From assembly GCF_029632765.1 (NCBI RefSeq), contig NZ_CP121247.1:124001-188000 (forward strand): a stretch of 64,000 nt of DNA. Reading direction: 5' to 3'. Positions 16,675-25,810 of this stretch are shown piece after piece (positions within the stretch are counted from its first letter, which is position 1; each line of letters opens with the position of its first letter). Made by a program: the position numbers and the translations under genes. Origin of the DNA: Arcanobacterium wilhelmae. GTDB taxonomy: Bacteria; Actinomycetota; Actinomycetes; Actinomycetales; Actinomycetaceae. The notes under the pieces were generated by a model, which worked only from the letters and a program-made list of their open reading frames with translations, was not told where the DNA came from and ran no database searches.

Positions 16675-16753
16675 GGCTTTTGTTGATTGAGTAAAAGTGC
16701 TGATAATCCGCCATTGCGGAAATTGGCAGTAGCGTATGTGGAAATGAGAGCGC

Positions 16754-18529
16754 ATGAATGAGCTGTTAGAAGCGCGCGGAATCGTGAAACGATATCCAGG
16801 CGTGGTGGCGCTCTCGGGGGCATCGCTGGTGCTACGCGGCGGCGAGATCCACGGAATCGTGGGAGAGAACGGCGCAGGAAAATCCACGTTGATGAAGATT
16901 TTCGGTGGAGTGATCCAGCCTGATGAGGGCGAGCTGCTGGCGAGCGGCCGCGAGGTACGCTTTGGCTCCCCGAAGGATTCAGAGCGCGCCGGCATTGCCC
17001 TCATCGCGCAGGAGCTGGCCCTGGCCGGCGATCTCACGGTGGCGCAAAACATTTTCCTCGGACGTGAAAAGCGCAAGGGCCTTGCAGTGGACGATGCTGC
17101 GATGGAAAAAGAAGCACGCGAGATTTTGGGGCGGCTGGGGGCGGCCATCGCCCCCAGCCGCCCGGTTTCATCCCTGTCCGTTGCCAATGCACAGCTCGTT
17201 GAAATCGCGAAAGCCCTCAGCATCGGCGCGCGCGTGCTCATCATGGATGAGCCGACCGCCGCCCTGACCTCCACCGAGGTGTCCGCACTGTTCCGCGTGA
17301 TGCGCGAACTCGCTGCCGACGGTGTGGCCGTTGTGTTCATCTCCCACCGCCTCGAAGAAGTGCGCGAGATCTGTGATCGGGTCACCGTTTTCCGTGACGG
17401 TGCAGTGACGGCACACTTTGAACAATTCACGCCCGACGATCTCATCTCGGCGATGGTTGGCCGCGCGATCGATCTTTCTGCCCGCCCATCCGCCACGCCC
17501 AGTAAAGAGATTGGCCTGCGCGTCGAATCCCTCGCAACCGGGGAAAAGGGCGGCGAGCGCCACGGTGAGAGAACAGCGCTCGGTAGACAAGAGCGAGGTG
17601 AGCAGGGCTCGCGAAATCTCAACGCCCGTGCCCCTTCCAAGGCTTCGACTCGCGGTTCGTTCCGTTCCCTCCTGCATCTGCATCCGCGCCCCTCGACGAT
17701 TGCAACCGGCCGTGCAATCGGGCCGATCTCGCTTGAGGTCCGCCGCGGCGAAATCTTTGGCCTCGCCGGCCTCCAAGGCGCCGGCCGCACCGAAACCCTC
17801 CGAGCAATCGCCGGAGCCGACCCATCGACATCGGGCCACGTGTATGTGGCCGGCAAAGAAATCGACAACCGCACCCCGGCCGCCGCCGTCGCCGCGGGAA
17901 TCGGCTACCTGTCCGAAGACCGCAAACGCTTCGGCCTCCTCCTCGACCAAACGATCAGCGAAAACATCGCCCTCGCCTCGCTGTCGAAATGGCGGCGCGG
18001 GGCGCGCCTCGACGACGCAGCTGCCGCCCGCGCCGCTGCCACCGCCATGGACCGCCTCGCGATCAAAGCACCCGGCCCCCAAACCCGCGTCCAAACACTC
18101 TCCGGCGGCAACCAGCAAAAAGTACTCCTCGCCCGCTGGCTCGCCCGCGGCCTCGACGTGCTCCTCGTGGATGAACCGACCCGCGGAATCGACGTCGGCG
18201 CAAAAGAAGAAATCTACGCACTCCTCGAAGAACTCGCGGCCGCCGGCCTCACGATTATCGTCGCAAGCTCCGAAATCCCCGAACTTCTGCGCCTCGCGCA
18301 CCGCATCGGCGTGATGTGCGAAGGCCGCCTCGCCGGCACCCTCACTAACACCGAGGCCACCGAAGAAAACATTATGGCCCTCGCCACGGCGTTCGCCGGC
18401 GCCAGCAGCGAGGCGCCGGCTGCCGGCCCCATGCACGACGCCGGGCCTGCAACGTCCAGCGAGCCCGCCGTCGCGAACCAGCCCGCCGACGTCGCCAGCA
18501 ACCCAACCAGCCCCAAGGAGGCACAGTGA
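16754..18529 (+). CDS. sugar ABC transporter ATP-binding protein (RbsA/MglA type)
   Basis: A 591-residue double ATPase that powers the permease encoded next. Domain 1 has Walker A GENGAGKST near residue 37, an aspartate-box VLIMDEPTAALT and the switch His in VFISHRLEE. Domain 2 has a modified P-loop (GLQGAGRTE) and signature LSGGNQQK, as usual for this family. Between the domains, about residues 260-320, lies a ~60-residue Gly/Arg/Ser-rich insertion (GEKGGERHGERTALGRQER...) absent from standard RbsA. The C-terminus also has an Ala/Pro-rich tail. Its stop overlaps the permease start by four bases. Confidence 0.92.
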   Translation: MNELLEARGIVKRYPGVVALSGASLVLRGGEIHGIVGENGAGKSTLMKIFGGVIQPDEGELLASGREVRFGSPKDSERAGIALIAQELALAGDLTVAQNIFLGREKRKGLAVDDAAMEKEAREILGRLGAAIAPSRPVSSLSVANAQLVEIAKALSIGARVLIMDEPTAALTSTEVSALFRVMRELAADGVAVVFISHRLEEVREICDRVTVFRDGAVTAHFEQFTPDDLISAMVGRAIDLSARPSATPSKEIGLRVESLATGEKGGERHGERTALGRQERGEQGSRNLNARAPSKASTRGSFRSLLHLHPRPSTIATGRAIGPISLEVRRGEIFGLAGLQGAGRTETLRAIAGADPSTSGHVYVAGKEIDNRTPAAAVAAGIGYLSEDRKRFGLLLDQTISENIALASLSKWRRGARLDDAAAARAAATAMDRLAIKAPGPQTRVQTLSGGNQQKVLLARWLARGLDVLLVDEPTRGIDVGAKEEIYALLEELAAAGLTIIVASSEIPELLRLAHRIGVMCEGRLAGTLTNTEATEENIMALATAFAGASSEAPAAGPMHDAGPATSSEPAVANQPADVASNPTSPKEAQ

Positions 18530-19500
18530 ACATCGTGCAGCGGACCTACCGCAAGCACCCCGCCCAATTCCTCGTGGTGGTGGCCGAGCTTGTGCTATTC
18601 GGGGTGTTTGCCCTGGCCAGCCCCTATTTTATTGATCTCGACAACGTCTCGGCCCTCCTGCTCGACGCCTCCGTGTACGTCCTGCTCGGCCTCGGCCTGA
18701 CATTCGTGATCTCCACCGGTGGCATCGACCTCACGCCCGGCTTCGGCCTGGCATTCACCGGCGTGATGACGGCACTCGTGATGAGTAGCGTGGGCGGGCC
18801 GGCCTGGCTCGCGATCGGCGCGGGCATCATGGCGGGAATCGCGGCCGGCGCGGTTCTCGGCGCCGCGAACGGCTACCTCGTAAGCTATGTGGGCATGCAG
18901 CCGATGATCGCTACCCTTGCGATGATGCTGGTGGCGTGGGGCGCGGCCCTCACAATCACCGGCACCTCGTCGATCCCGCTCGGCGATTTCGACGCCTTCG
19001 TGGCGATCGGCAACGGCAAAACCTTCGGGATTACGAACGCCGTGTTCCTGTTCGTCGCGGCCGCGGCCGTGGCGCACTTCCTCCTCAAGCACACGATCAT
19101 CGGCCGTTACGCCCTCGCGATCGGATCGAACGAGGAAGCCACGCGCCTTGCCGGCGTGAACGTGAAGCAGTGGAAATGGCGGATTTACGTGCTCGGCGGC
19201 GTGTTTACGGGCCTGGCTGGCGTGCTCATGGCCTCCCGCCTCGCCTCCGGCAAGCCGGATGTTGGCCAGTCCTACGAAATGTACGCCATCGCGGCGGCCG
19301 TGCTCGGCGGCGCCTCGCTCACCGGCGGCCGCGCCTCCGTGTTCGGCACGGTGGTCGGCGCGATCCTCATCGCCACGCTTCGCAACGGTGCCGTTCACCT
19401 TGGCGTGTCTGATCAACACCAGAAAATCCTCCTCGGCGTCGTCGTGCTCCTCGCTGTGTGGCTGGACGTGCGCCGTCGAAAGAAGGCCGGCGATGCCTAA
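18526..19500 (+). CDS. sugar ABC transporter permease (RbsC type)
   Basis: A 324-residue inner-membrane permease with about nine to ten hydrophobic segments. The ribose-type signature is visible: GLTFVISTGGIDLTPGFGL near residue 50, GMQPMIATLAMM, GRYALAIGSNEEATRLAGVN (the EAA-like loop) and YAIAAAVLGGASLTGG. The GTG start overlaps the stop of the ATPase gene, and the end overlaps the binding-protein gene by 8 bases, so all three are translated together. Confidence 0.92.
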   Translation: MNIVQRTYRKHPAQFLVVVAELVLFGVFALASPYFIDLDNVSALLLDASVYVLLGLGLTFVISTGGIDLTPGFGLAFTGVMTALVMSSVGGPAWLAIGAGIMAGIAAGAVLGAANGYLVSYVGMQPMIATLAMMLVAWGAALTITGTSSIPLGDFDAFVAIGNGKTFGITNAVFLFVAAAAVAHFLLKHTIIGRYALAIGSNEEATRLAGVNVKQWKWRIYVLGGVFTGLAGVLMASRLASGKPDVGQSYEMYAIAAAVLGGASLTGGRASVFGTVVGAILIATLRNGAVHLGVSDQHQKILLGVVVLLAVWLDVRRRKKAGDA

Positions 19501-20557
19501 CTTCATCCCAGCCCCCGACGCCGGTCGCACGGCTAGCGTCGGACGTTCAGATCGCGTTTTCGCAGGCTGTGGCACCGGTGCCCAGCGCCCGCCACATCGC
19601 GCAACACGCCTCGCGGCCCTCGCGCTCGCGGGCACGCTCCTCCTCGGCGGCTGTGCCGGCGCGGGCGAACGCGCCTCGCGCGCGAACGGCCGCATGGACA
19701 TCGCAGTGGTGGCAAAAGGCTACGCCTCGCCGTTCTGGGCCACCACGAAAGCCGGGGCGATGGCTGCCGGCCGCGACCTCGGCGTCGACGTCACCTTCAA
19801 CGGGCCCGACACCGAATCCGACGTCGTACGCCAAGTGGACCAACTCAACCTCGCCTACGCGATGAAGCCGAACGCGCTGGTCGTGGCGGCGTTGGACGAG
19901 TCCGCGTCCGTCGTCGCACTGCGCCAATTTCAAGGCAAAGGGATCCCGGTGGTCGCGTTCGATTCGGGTGTGCCCGGCTCGAACATCCCCGAAACCACCG
20001 TCTCCACCGATAACTACGGCTCCGCACGCGAAGCCGCGAAACACATGGTCGAACTTGCCGGCGGAAAAGGAGAACTCGCGGTGCTCGGCACGTCCACCAC
20101 GTCCGTGACCGGGCGCGAAAGGCGCGACGGCTTCGTCGACTACATCAAAGAAAACGCGCCAGAGATGAAAATCGTGGCCATCGAATACAACGAATCCGAC
20201 CAGGCGAAAGCCGAAGGGCAGGCCTCCGCGATCCTCCAGGCCCACCCGAACCTCGTAGGAATGTTCGCCACTGACGACGACGGCGCCGTTGCCGCCGGTC
20301 AGACGGTTGCCCGCTCCGGCAAGAAGGTCATCGTGGTGGGATACGACTCGGGCAAAGTGCAACAGGACATGATCCGCTCCGGGCAGATCGCCGGAGCCGT
20401 CACCCAGAACCCGTACCAGATGGGGTATCGCGCGGTGGTCGAGGCCGTGAAGGCGGCTGGCGGCGAGAAACTCCCGAAGGAGATTGATTCTGGTTTCGCC
20501 TGGTACGACGCGAAAAATATGGACGACCCTCAGATCCGAGAGGCCCTGTACGACTAG
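19493..20557 (+). CDS. sugar ABC transporter substrate-binding lipoprotein (RbsB type)
   Basis: A 354-residue periplasmic-binding-fold lipoprotein. Unusually, the signal sequence starts after about 38 polar residues, giving RLAALALAGTLLLGGC with the lipobox cysteine at residue 54. ATG 19493 overlaps the permease stop; a later start closer to the hydrophobic core is possible. The mature part (MDIAVVAKGYASPFWATTKA) has the RbsB/LacI fold with VVAFDSGV and ATDDDGAVAAGQTV. The sugar cannot be deduced; the divergent GntR gene is the likely regulator. Confidence 0.9.
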   Translation: MPNFIPAPDAGRTASVGRSDRVFAGCGTGAQRPPHRATRLAALALAGTLLLGGCAGAGERASRANGRMDIAVVAKGYASPFWATTKAGAMAAGRDLGVDVTFNGPDTESDVVRQVDQLNLAYAMKPNALVVAALDESASVVALRQFQGKGIPVVAFDSGVPGSNIPETTVSTDNYGSAREAAKHMVELAGGKGELAVLGTSTTSVTGRERRDGFVDYIKENAPEMKIVAIEYNESDQAKAEGQASAILQAHPNLVGMFATDDDGAVAAGQTVARSGKKVIVVGYDSGKVQQDMIRSGQIAGAVTQNPYQMGYRAVVEAVKAAGGEKLPKEIDSGFAWYDAKNMDDPQIREALYD

Positions 20558-20570
20558 GGTCTGGTGGGAG

Positions 20571-20588
20571 TGTAACTTGTGTGTTACA
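20571..20588. promoter_or_regulatory. operator candidate of the RelBE-type module
   Basis: TGTAAC-N6-GTTACA is a perfect inverted repeat 25 bp before the antitoxin start. Antitoxins of this class repress their own promoter through such sites. Confidence 0.5.
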
Positions 20589-20612
20589 TTGTCATTACGT
20601 TAAGGGGGAGTG

Positions 20613-20843
20613 ATGTCAAGTACCACGTTTACGATGCGGATGGATGATTCGCAGAAAAAGCTGATTGCTGAGTTCGCGAAGGCTCGCGGAGAATCCATGG
20701 CCGAGTTCATTTTGAGCACTGCCCTCGATCGGATTGAGGACGAGATCGATGTGCGCGATTGGCACGAGGCGAAGGCGGAATTTGACGCCGACCCCGTCAC
20801 GTACTCGATGGACGAGATCAAGGCAGAGTTCGGTGTGAAGTGA
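20613..20843 (+). CDS. relB: RelB/DinJ-like antitoxin
   Basis: A 76-residue acidic protein. The N-terminus (TTFTMRMDDSQKKLIAEFA, then GESMAEFI) is a ribbon-helix-helix DNA-binding segment. The C-terminus (YSMDEIKAEFGVK) is the toxin-neutralising tail seen in RelB proteins. ATG 20613 is preferred over GTG 20610 because the GGGGGAG ribosome site would be too close to the latter. It overlaps the toxin gene by one base (TGATG). Confidence 0.85.
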   Translation: MSSTTFTMRMDDSQKKLIAEFAKARGESMAEFILSTALDRIEDEIDVRDWHEAKAEFDADPVTYSMDEIKAEFGVK

Positions 20844-21109
20844 TGTGGACGCTCGAGTTTTCTCAAAAAGTCCACAAGCAACTTCGGAAAATGGATCCCG
20901 CCCAGCGGACTGTGATCATCAAGTGGCTAGAGAAAAACGTTCACGGTACAAGTGATCCGCGCGCCCACGGGAAAGCGTTGGTTGGCGATCTCGCGGGTAT
21001 ATGGCGTTATCGGATCGGCCACTATCGGGTGCTTGTGGAAATCCAGGACGACCGCCTGGTGGTTTTAGCGCTGTCAGTGGACCATCGATCCCGGGTATAT
21101 CGCCGCTGA
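20843..21109 (+). CDS. relE: RelE/ParE-superfamily toxin
   Basis: An 88-residue basic protein. The RelE pattern is clear: FSQKVHKQLRKMD, ALVGDLAGIWRYRIGHYRVLVEI and a terminal VDHRSRVYRR. RelE toxins cleave mRNA at the ribosome and are held inactive by RelB. The basic residues used in catalysis (R in WRYRIG, R in HYRVL, terminal YRR) are present, so it looks functional. Confidence 0.88.
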   Translation: MWTLEFSQKVHKQLRKMDPAQRTVIIKWLEKNVHGTSDPRAHGKALVGDLAGIWRYRIGHYRVLVEIQDDRLVVLALSVDHRSRVYRR

Positions 21110-21122
21110 CGTTGGCTGATCG

Positions 21123-21160
21123 CGTAACGCGCGGGCGGGGCGAGGCGCGGGCGCGTTACG
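21123..21160. promoter_or_regulatory. inverted repeat CGTAACGCGC / GCGCGTTACG
   Basis: 10-bp perfect arms (21123-21132 and 21151-21160), 18-nt spacer, just after the toxin stop and 8 bp before the dehydrogenase start. It may be a terminator-like stem or an operator for the dehydrogenase. The close spacing to the start codon could also affect translation. Confidence 0.4.
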
Positions 21161-21168
21161 ATTACCGC

Positions 21169-22068
21169 ATGAGTGAAGTAAATGTAGCAATTGACCCATT
21201 TTGGGACGTCAACATTGATATTCCGGGCGTGAACGTGGTGCGCTGGGACCTCGAGGGAGAGGCACCAGGCCCGCTGGACATCGTTGTCACCGGCCACTGG
21301 GTGCCGGGCGACGGCGCCGAGCGCGCGGCGAAAGCCGGTGCGAAACTCCTCCAGATCGGCTCAATCGGTTTCGACGCTGTGAACCCGGATCTGCCCGAGG
21401 GGCTCCAGGTGGCGAACGCGGCAACTGTTCACGAGACCGCCACTGCAGAAATGGTTCTCGCCATGCTGCTCGCCGGCCTGCGAAATATTCCGCAGATGGT
21501 TGCCGATAATAAGGAACACAAGTGGAACACCTTCTACTATGAGGGCCTGGCCGATAAGAAGGTCATGCTGATCGGTGTGGGCGGGGTTGGTCGTGAGATC
21601 ATGAAGCGCCTTGAGCCGTTCGCTGTGGATCTCACGCTGGTGGCCTCGCGTGAGCGCGACGAAGATTTCGGCCACGTCTACTCCCTCGATCAGATCGACG
21701 ATCTGCTTCCCGAGCAGGACGTGGTGATCATCGTGATCCCGGCAACCGATGCCACGAAGGGCCTGGTGAATAAGGATTTCTTGGCCGCAATGAAGGACGG
21801 GGCAACGTTCCTCAACGCGGGCCGCGGCACCCTCGCGGTCACGGAGGATCTGGCTGCGGAAGGAGATCGTCTCCATCTGCTGATCGATGTCGTCGATCCC
21901 GAGCCGCTCCCGGCCGACTCCCCTCTGTGGGAGGCCGCCCAGCTCATCACCTCCCACAACGGCGGTAACACGAAGGCGATGCATCCGCGTATGCAGGCGC
22001 TGATCGAGCGCCAGGCCAAGCATGCGCTGGCAGGCGAGCCGTTCGAGAACGTGGTGCTTGGCAAGTAA
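21169..22068 (+). CDS. D-isomer-specific 2-hydroxyacid dehydrogenase
   Basis: A 299-residue NAD-dependent dehydrogenase. The Rossmann motif VMLIGVGGVGREIM is near residue 128. The substrate-side motif ATVHETATAEMVLAMLLAG and the catalytic-region LNAGRGTL, DVVDPEPLP and SHNGGNTKAM are in the family order. The usual SPHxGG catalytic His loop reads TSHNGG, which keeps the His. ATG 21169 is the first start after the inverted repeat. Specific substrate (phosphoglycerate, glyoxylate or other) is not readable. It is convergent with the next gene with only 2 bp between stops. Confidence 0.85.
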   Translation: MSEVNVAIDPFWDVNIDIPGVNVVRWDLEGEAPGPLDIVVTGHWVPGDGAERAAKAGAKLLQIGSIGFDAVNPDLPEGLQVANAATVHETATAEMVLAMLLAGLRNIPQMVADNKEHKWNTFYYEGLADKKVMLIGVGGVGREIMKRLEPFAVDLTLVASRERDEDFGHVYSLDQIDDLLPEQDVVIIVIPATDATKGLVNKDFLAAMKDGATFLNAGRGTLAVTEDLAAEGDRLHLLIDVVDPEPLPADSPLWEAAQLITSHNGGNTKAMHPRMQALIERQAKHALAGEPFENVVLGK

Positions 22069-22070
22069 AT

Positions 22071-23330
22071 CTAGTTTTTCGAGGCCCCGGTGTAGAGGTT
22101 CAAGTACTCGTACAGATGCTCCTCCACCGGGGTCTCGAGCTTCATGTCGATCGTCACTACGGGAAGCGGAACATCGTTGTCGCCGGGCATCGTAGTTTCC
22201 ACTGGGTTGTGCGGAGCGACCCTCCCGAGGTAGGTGAATTCTTTGCCTTCGGCGTCGTCCTTCTTCACAAATAAATGTAGCTCAAATTCGCCGGAGAGGA
22301 CCTCACGGATCTCCTTGGATTGGAGCGTTCTGCGCGATCGCGTGAACCAGTGGAACAATTCCGGCGAGATGAATTCGTCGCCGTAACGCGTGGATGCAGA
22401 AATCTCCGAATCCTTGTGATACGTGACAAAAATCGGGCACGTTTTCGAGTACGGATCGGTTTTGTACCCGTTGACCACGCCCTCTTGATTCGAGAAGAAC
22501 CCCAGCAAACGGCACACGTCCTTGCGTGAATACATCTTCCCCACAACGGGTTTCCCGACGCCGGTTTCCACGTGTTTGGCCAGGTAGAGGCCGGTTTCAA
22601 TGAGGTCATCAACGTGCGCACGGAACGCATGTGACCCGTGGTAAAGCTCGCGGAACGTTGCGCCCAACTGCGCACCGGCGTCGTCGAGAATTGCCACCGG
22701 CTCGTTTCCGTAGGTTTTTTGCTGGACCGACGTGTAGAACTCGAGCGAAAGGACGCGCGGAACCGAACTGCCCGCGATACTGGCGCGGGCGTCGTCCCAG
22801 TTCAGGGCGGTGAAACGCGAGACAGCGTCAGTGAGCGTATCGATCGTCACTCGCTCGTCGGCGCGGAGCAACTCGCGCAGTACCAATAGTTCCTGCGGGC
22901 GCTTGCCGGGTAGGAGTTCTTTCGAGAGGAACGTGAGGATTGCTTCCTCCTGCGCAGTTGGCCCTACCTCTACGAACTTCATTTTCTTCAGCAACGCCCA
23001 GTAGTTGCCTTCTTTCCCCGCCATGAGCACGGGGTTTGACGTGCCGGCGAGGAAATCGAAGAGGCGCGGGAGGCGGCCGAGGCGGTTGAGGAGTGTGCGG
23101 ATATCGGCTTTGAGCTCGCGCATCGAATCGAGTTTCACGGCGGCGAGCGCGGCAAAAATCTGCTCCTTGGCGATCTCGTCGAAGCTGATCGAGGACAGTG
23201 TGGCTACCGATCCGGAGACGTGCGCCGTGCGGAGCTTTTCGCGCAGCGAATCCTTGTTGCGTGAGTTGTCGCCGAACAGCGCGATCGGGATGAGATAGTT
23301 GTTCGCGTAGGCACCCACGAAATCGATCAC
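22071..23330 (-). CDS. DUF3427 C-terminal fragment of the split helicase
   Basis: A 419-residue fragment. It begins at a GTG that overlaps the TGA of the upstream fragment (GTGA), so coupled reinitiation is conceivable, although no ribosome site is seen. The first residues (IDFVGAYANNYLIPIALFGD) are the standard continuation of helicase motif VI in this family. The rest is the DUF3427 region (GRVAPHNPVETTMPGDNDVPL near the end), a conserved C-terminal half of unknown function. Confidence 0.7.
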   Translation of the reverse strand: MIDFVGAYANNYLIPIALFGDNSRNKDSLREKLRTAHVSGSVATLSSISFDEIAKEQIFAALAAVKLDSMRELKADIRTLLNRLGRLPRLFDFLAGTSNPVLMAGKEGNYWALLKKMKFVEVGPTAQEEAILTFLSKELLPGKRPQELLVLRELLRADERVTIDTLTDAVSRFTALNWDDARASIAGSSVPRVLSLEFYTSVQQKTYGNEPVAILDDAGAQLGATFRELYHGSHAFRAHVDDLIETGLYLAKHVETGVGKPVVGKMYSRKDVCRLLGFFSNQEGVVNGYKTDPYSKTCPIFVTYHKDSEISASTRYGDEFISPELFHWFTRSRRTLQSKEIREVLSGEFELHLFVKKDDAEGKEFTYLGRVAPHNPVETTMPGDNDVPLPVVTIDMKLETPVEEHLYEYLNLYTGASKN

Positions 23331-25024
23331 GCGCAGGTGATCTTTGCCGGGGCCTTGCGCAGACCGCGCCCGAGTTGCTGGGTGAACACGATCGCCGACT
23401 GCGTGGCCCGCAGCATCACCACCTGGTTGACCTGCGGAATGTCCACACCCTCGTTGAAAATATCGACGGTGAGGATGTAGTCGAGTTCGCCGTTCGCGAG
23501 TTGCGCCACCGCAGTCTCGCGCTCCGCCGACGTCGATGCGCCGGGAAGTGCCTTCACGCGTAGCTGGCGGCCGAATACTGTCTGCTGGTTGAGAAGTTGC
23601 TCGAGTTCGAGGGCTTCGTCAACTCGTGAGCAGAACATCAAGCCCTTCACATTTTCCGTGCGCCCGTACTCCTCGAGAGTATTCACGATGTGGTGCACGC
23701 GCTCGGCGGACGTCAGGCGCGCCAGCGGGCTTTCTGCCTCAATCATCTCGCCGTCGGCGGTCACATAATCGTGGATCCCGTAGTAGTGGAAGGGTGCGAG
23801 CATGTTCGCCTCGAGCGCGGCCTGGAGGCGGATCTCGTAGGGGACGTTGTAGTCGAAGAGCTCGAAAATGTTGAAATCGTCAGAGCGTTCGGGCGTGGCC
23901 GTGAGGCCGAGGAGATGGCGTGGACGGAAGTGGTCCACGACGCGCGTATAGGAATCAGCGCCGGCCCTGTGGACCTCGTCGATCACGATGAAATCGAAAG
24001 CATCGGGCGAGAAACGCGCGAGGGTATCCGGGCGCGAAAGGCTCTGGATTGTGGCAAATACATATTGTCGGTTGGACGTGTCGTGCCCGCCGCCGAGTTT
24101 GCCGAACTGCGACGCCGGGGCCTCGAGGACACGCTGGAACTCTTCGATTGCGCGGTCCACGATTTGTTCGCGGTGAACGACGAAGAGGAAGCGAGCTGGC
24201 GCGGCTTGGCGTACGGCCAGTGCTGCGAGGATCGTTTTGCCTGTGCCGGTTGCGGAGATGACGACAGCGCGTTTCTCGCCTGCGTCCCACACTTTCTGGA
24301 TGTTGTCGAGCGCTTCGGCTTGCATCGCGTTCGGAACGATTTTTCCGCGATGTTCCAGGGCTTCGTCGGTGTTCGCGAGTGTGACGATCCGCGCCACTTG
24401 GCGGTTTGCGCGATACTCCTCAATCCACTCGGTGGTGAGTAGGATCGAATGTGTGCGCTGGGCTGCGATTTCCGCCTCGAGATCATGGACGATCTGGCCT
24501 CCAGGCGCCGCGGAAAACTTGAGATTCCACTCGCGCGTGGTGACCAGAGCGCGATCCGTGAGGTTCGAGGAGCCGATGATCGCCGTCACGTAACTCGGGT
24601 GGCGGAAAATATAGCCTTTCGCGTGGAACGGCTGATCGGGATCGAAGATCCTCACCGTCACATTGGGGAGATTCAGGAGTTCGGCAAACACTGCTGGCTC
24701 GTTGAACCCCAAGTATGTGGAGGTGATGACCTCGCCCGTTCCCTCGTATTCGAGAAGTGCTTCTTTGAGCATCGCCACGGCCGCTTCGGTAACGAACGCG
24801 ACCGACCAGATGAACGAATCGGAGGAGTTCAGCTCGGCAAGTAGGGCGTTCTTGACCGTGCGGTCGTTGGTGTTTGCGATCAGCGTGGGGTTGAAAAGCT
24901 CACTCCGCGGAGCGAACGCGCGGTTGAGGAAGCCGAAAACTGCGGACGATCCGATCGAACCTTCCGGCGTTTCGCTGCCCAATAGTGAGCGGACGTAGTC
25001 CGCCTGCGCGTTCGTGTTTCCCAT
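23327..25024 (-). CDS. PLD-like nuclease and DEAD/DEAH helicase fragment
   Basis: A 565-residue fragment. Residues about 40-190 carry a phospholipase-D nuclease domain (HAKGYIF with GSSNLTD). The helicase core follows: Walker A SATGTGKTI, DEVH box VIDEVHRAGADSY, motif III LLGLTATP, and motif VI QLGRGLRKA right at the break. Proteins of this layout are usually annotated as restriction-like or DNA-repair helicases and often sit in accessory regions. ATG 25024 is chosen with GGGGAGG 8 bases upstream. The last residues (PAKITCA) are out of frame with the family. Confidence 0.8.
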   Translation of the reverse strand: MGNTNAQADYVRSLLGSETPEGSIGSSAVFGFLNRAFAPRSELFNPTLIANTNDRTVKNALLAELNSSDSFIWSVAFVTEAAVAMLKEALLEYEGTGEVITSTYLGFNEPAVFAELLNLPNVTVRIFDPDQPFHAKGYIFRHPSYVTAIIGSSNLTDRALVTTREWNLKFSAAPGGQIVHDLEAEIAAQRTHSILLTTEWIEEYRANRQVARIVTLANTDEALEHRGKIVPNAMQAEALDNIQKVWDAGEKRAVVISATGTGKTILAALAVRQAAPARFLFVVHREQIVDRAIEEFQRVLEAPASQFGKLGGGHDTSNRQYVFATIQSLSRPDTLARFSPDAFDFIVIDEVHRAGADSYTRVVDHFRPRHLLGLTATPERSDDFNIFELFDYNVPYEIRLQAALEANMLAPFHYYGIHDYVTADGEMIEAESPLARLTSAERVHHIVNTLEEYGRTENVKGLMFCSRVDEALELEQLLNQQTVFGRQLRVKALPGASTSAERETAVAQLANGELDYILTVDIFNEGVDIPQVNQVVMLRATQSAIVFTQQLGRGLRKAPAKITCA

Positions 25025-25162
25025 TGGTGACCTCCCCAAGGCAGCCTAGCAGCGGGGGCCTTGCAGCGCAGCGCGAGTAGCGATCCGGCGACGCCGGTGT
25101 GCAAGCCGCGCCCCGGCGTCGGCGTTACGATCGCCGTCGGGACTAGCTGCTCGCGCGGAAAT

Positions 25163-25810
25163 CTAGCAGCCGAGTAGGCCTTGGCCCCAGCGCTTGAGCC
25201 GGCGCTGCACCTGCGAAAACTCCTCGGCGCTCACGCCGTACGGCGCCACCGCCTCGGAAGGAACGTTCCCGACGGCGAGCAAGCGATAGCCGAACATGCG
25301 GCGGTCGAAACCGGGGGCGGCGGCCCGAGCGAGCTTCAACAGCTCGAGCCCGGTGTATGCGCCCGATTCGAGGATCGAATCCACATCCAGGTAATCGCGG
25401 GCCTCCCCGCGCGAAAACAGCGCTGTTACTTTATTGGCAACAGCGTCAGCCTCGTTGAGGACTGGGCCAACGTTGAGTTGTGTCGGAGGCTCTGAGCGCC
25501 AGTCAATTCCGAGATCTACTGTGGCTTGCGTTCCCTGCGGGTCGGTAGCCACCAAGCGACAAAATGTTTGAGACTCGCGGGCTATGTCAGTATGGAATCC
25601 CGCGTTTGCGAGCGCTGAGCGCAGAGTTCCAACGGCGTCGCCAAACTGCTCTTTATACTCGACGATAGTGAAAAGATCGATATCTTCCGTCGGGCGATGA
25701 ATTAAACCGTGTTCGCGAATAGCTCCGGACCCGGCTAGTGCAAAGCCAAACTGGCTCACGGCATCGAGTGAAATTTTGGCGAGTTGTGAAAGGAAATCAG
25801 GCGAAAGCAC
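25163..25810 (-). CDS. AbiEii/AbiGii-type nucleotidyltransferase
   Basis: A 215-residue protein with the nucleotidyltransferase signature GSGAIREHG followed by RPTEDIDLF (residues about 27-46), the GS...DxD catalytic pattern of AbiEii/MenT-like enzymes. A distal acidic residue is likely in TVDLGIDWR. Members act as toxins that modify tRNA or other targets, and in AbiE systems give phage abortive infection. The upstream gene overlaps by 14 bp and is the likely partner. The C-terminal VQRRLKRWGQ segment is short, so the protein is smaller than the usual 280-300 residue AbiEii. Confidence 0.75.
   Translation of the reverse strand: MLSPDFLSQLAKISLDAVSQFGFALAGSGAIREHGLIHRPTEDIDLFTIVEYKEQFGDAVGTLRSALANAGFHTDIARESQTFCRLVATDPQGTQATVDLGIDWRSEPPTQLNVGPVLNEADAVANKVTALFSRGEARDYLDVDSILESGAYTGLELLKLARAAAPGFDRRMFGYRLLAVGNVPSEAVAPYGVSAEEFSQVQRRLKRWGQGLLGC

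Larger units (their letters stand above)
22071..25024 (-). pseudogene. PLD-nuclease / helicase / DUF3427 gene split by a one-base frameshift
   Basis: Homologues of this gene are single proteins of about 1000 residues. Here the reading frame breaks near 23343-23354, inside the run that should read RKAPGKDHLRVIDFVG. Restoring one G in the minus-strand CCCCGG tract rejoins the two frames exactly. Both parts are otherwise intact, so the break is recent, a sequencing error, or a switch. See the two fragments. Confidence 0.7.
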
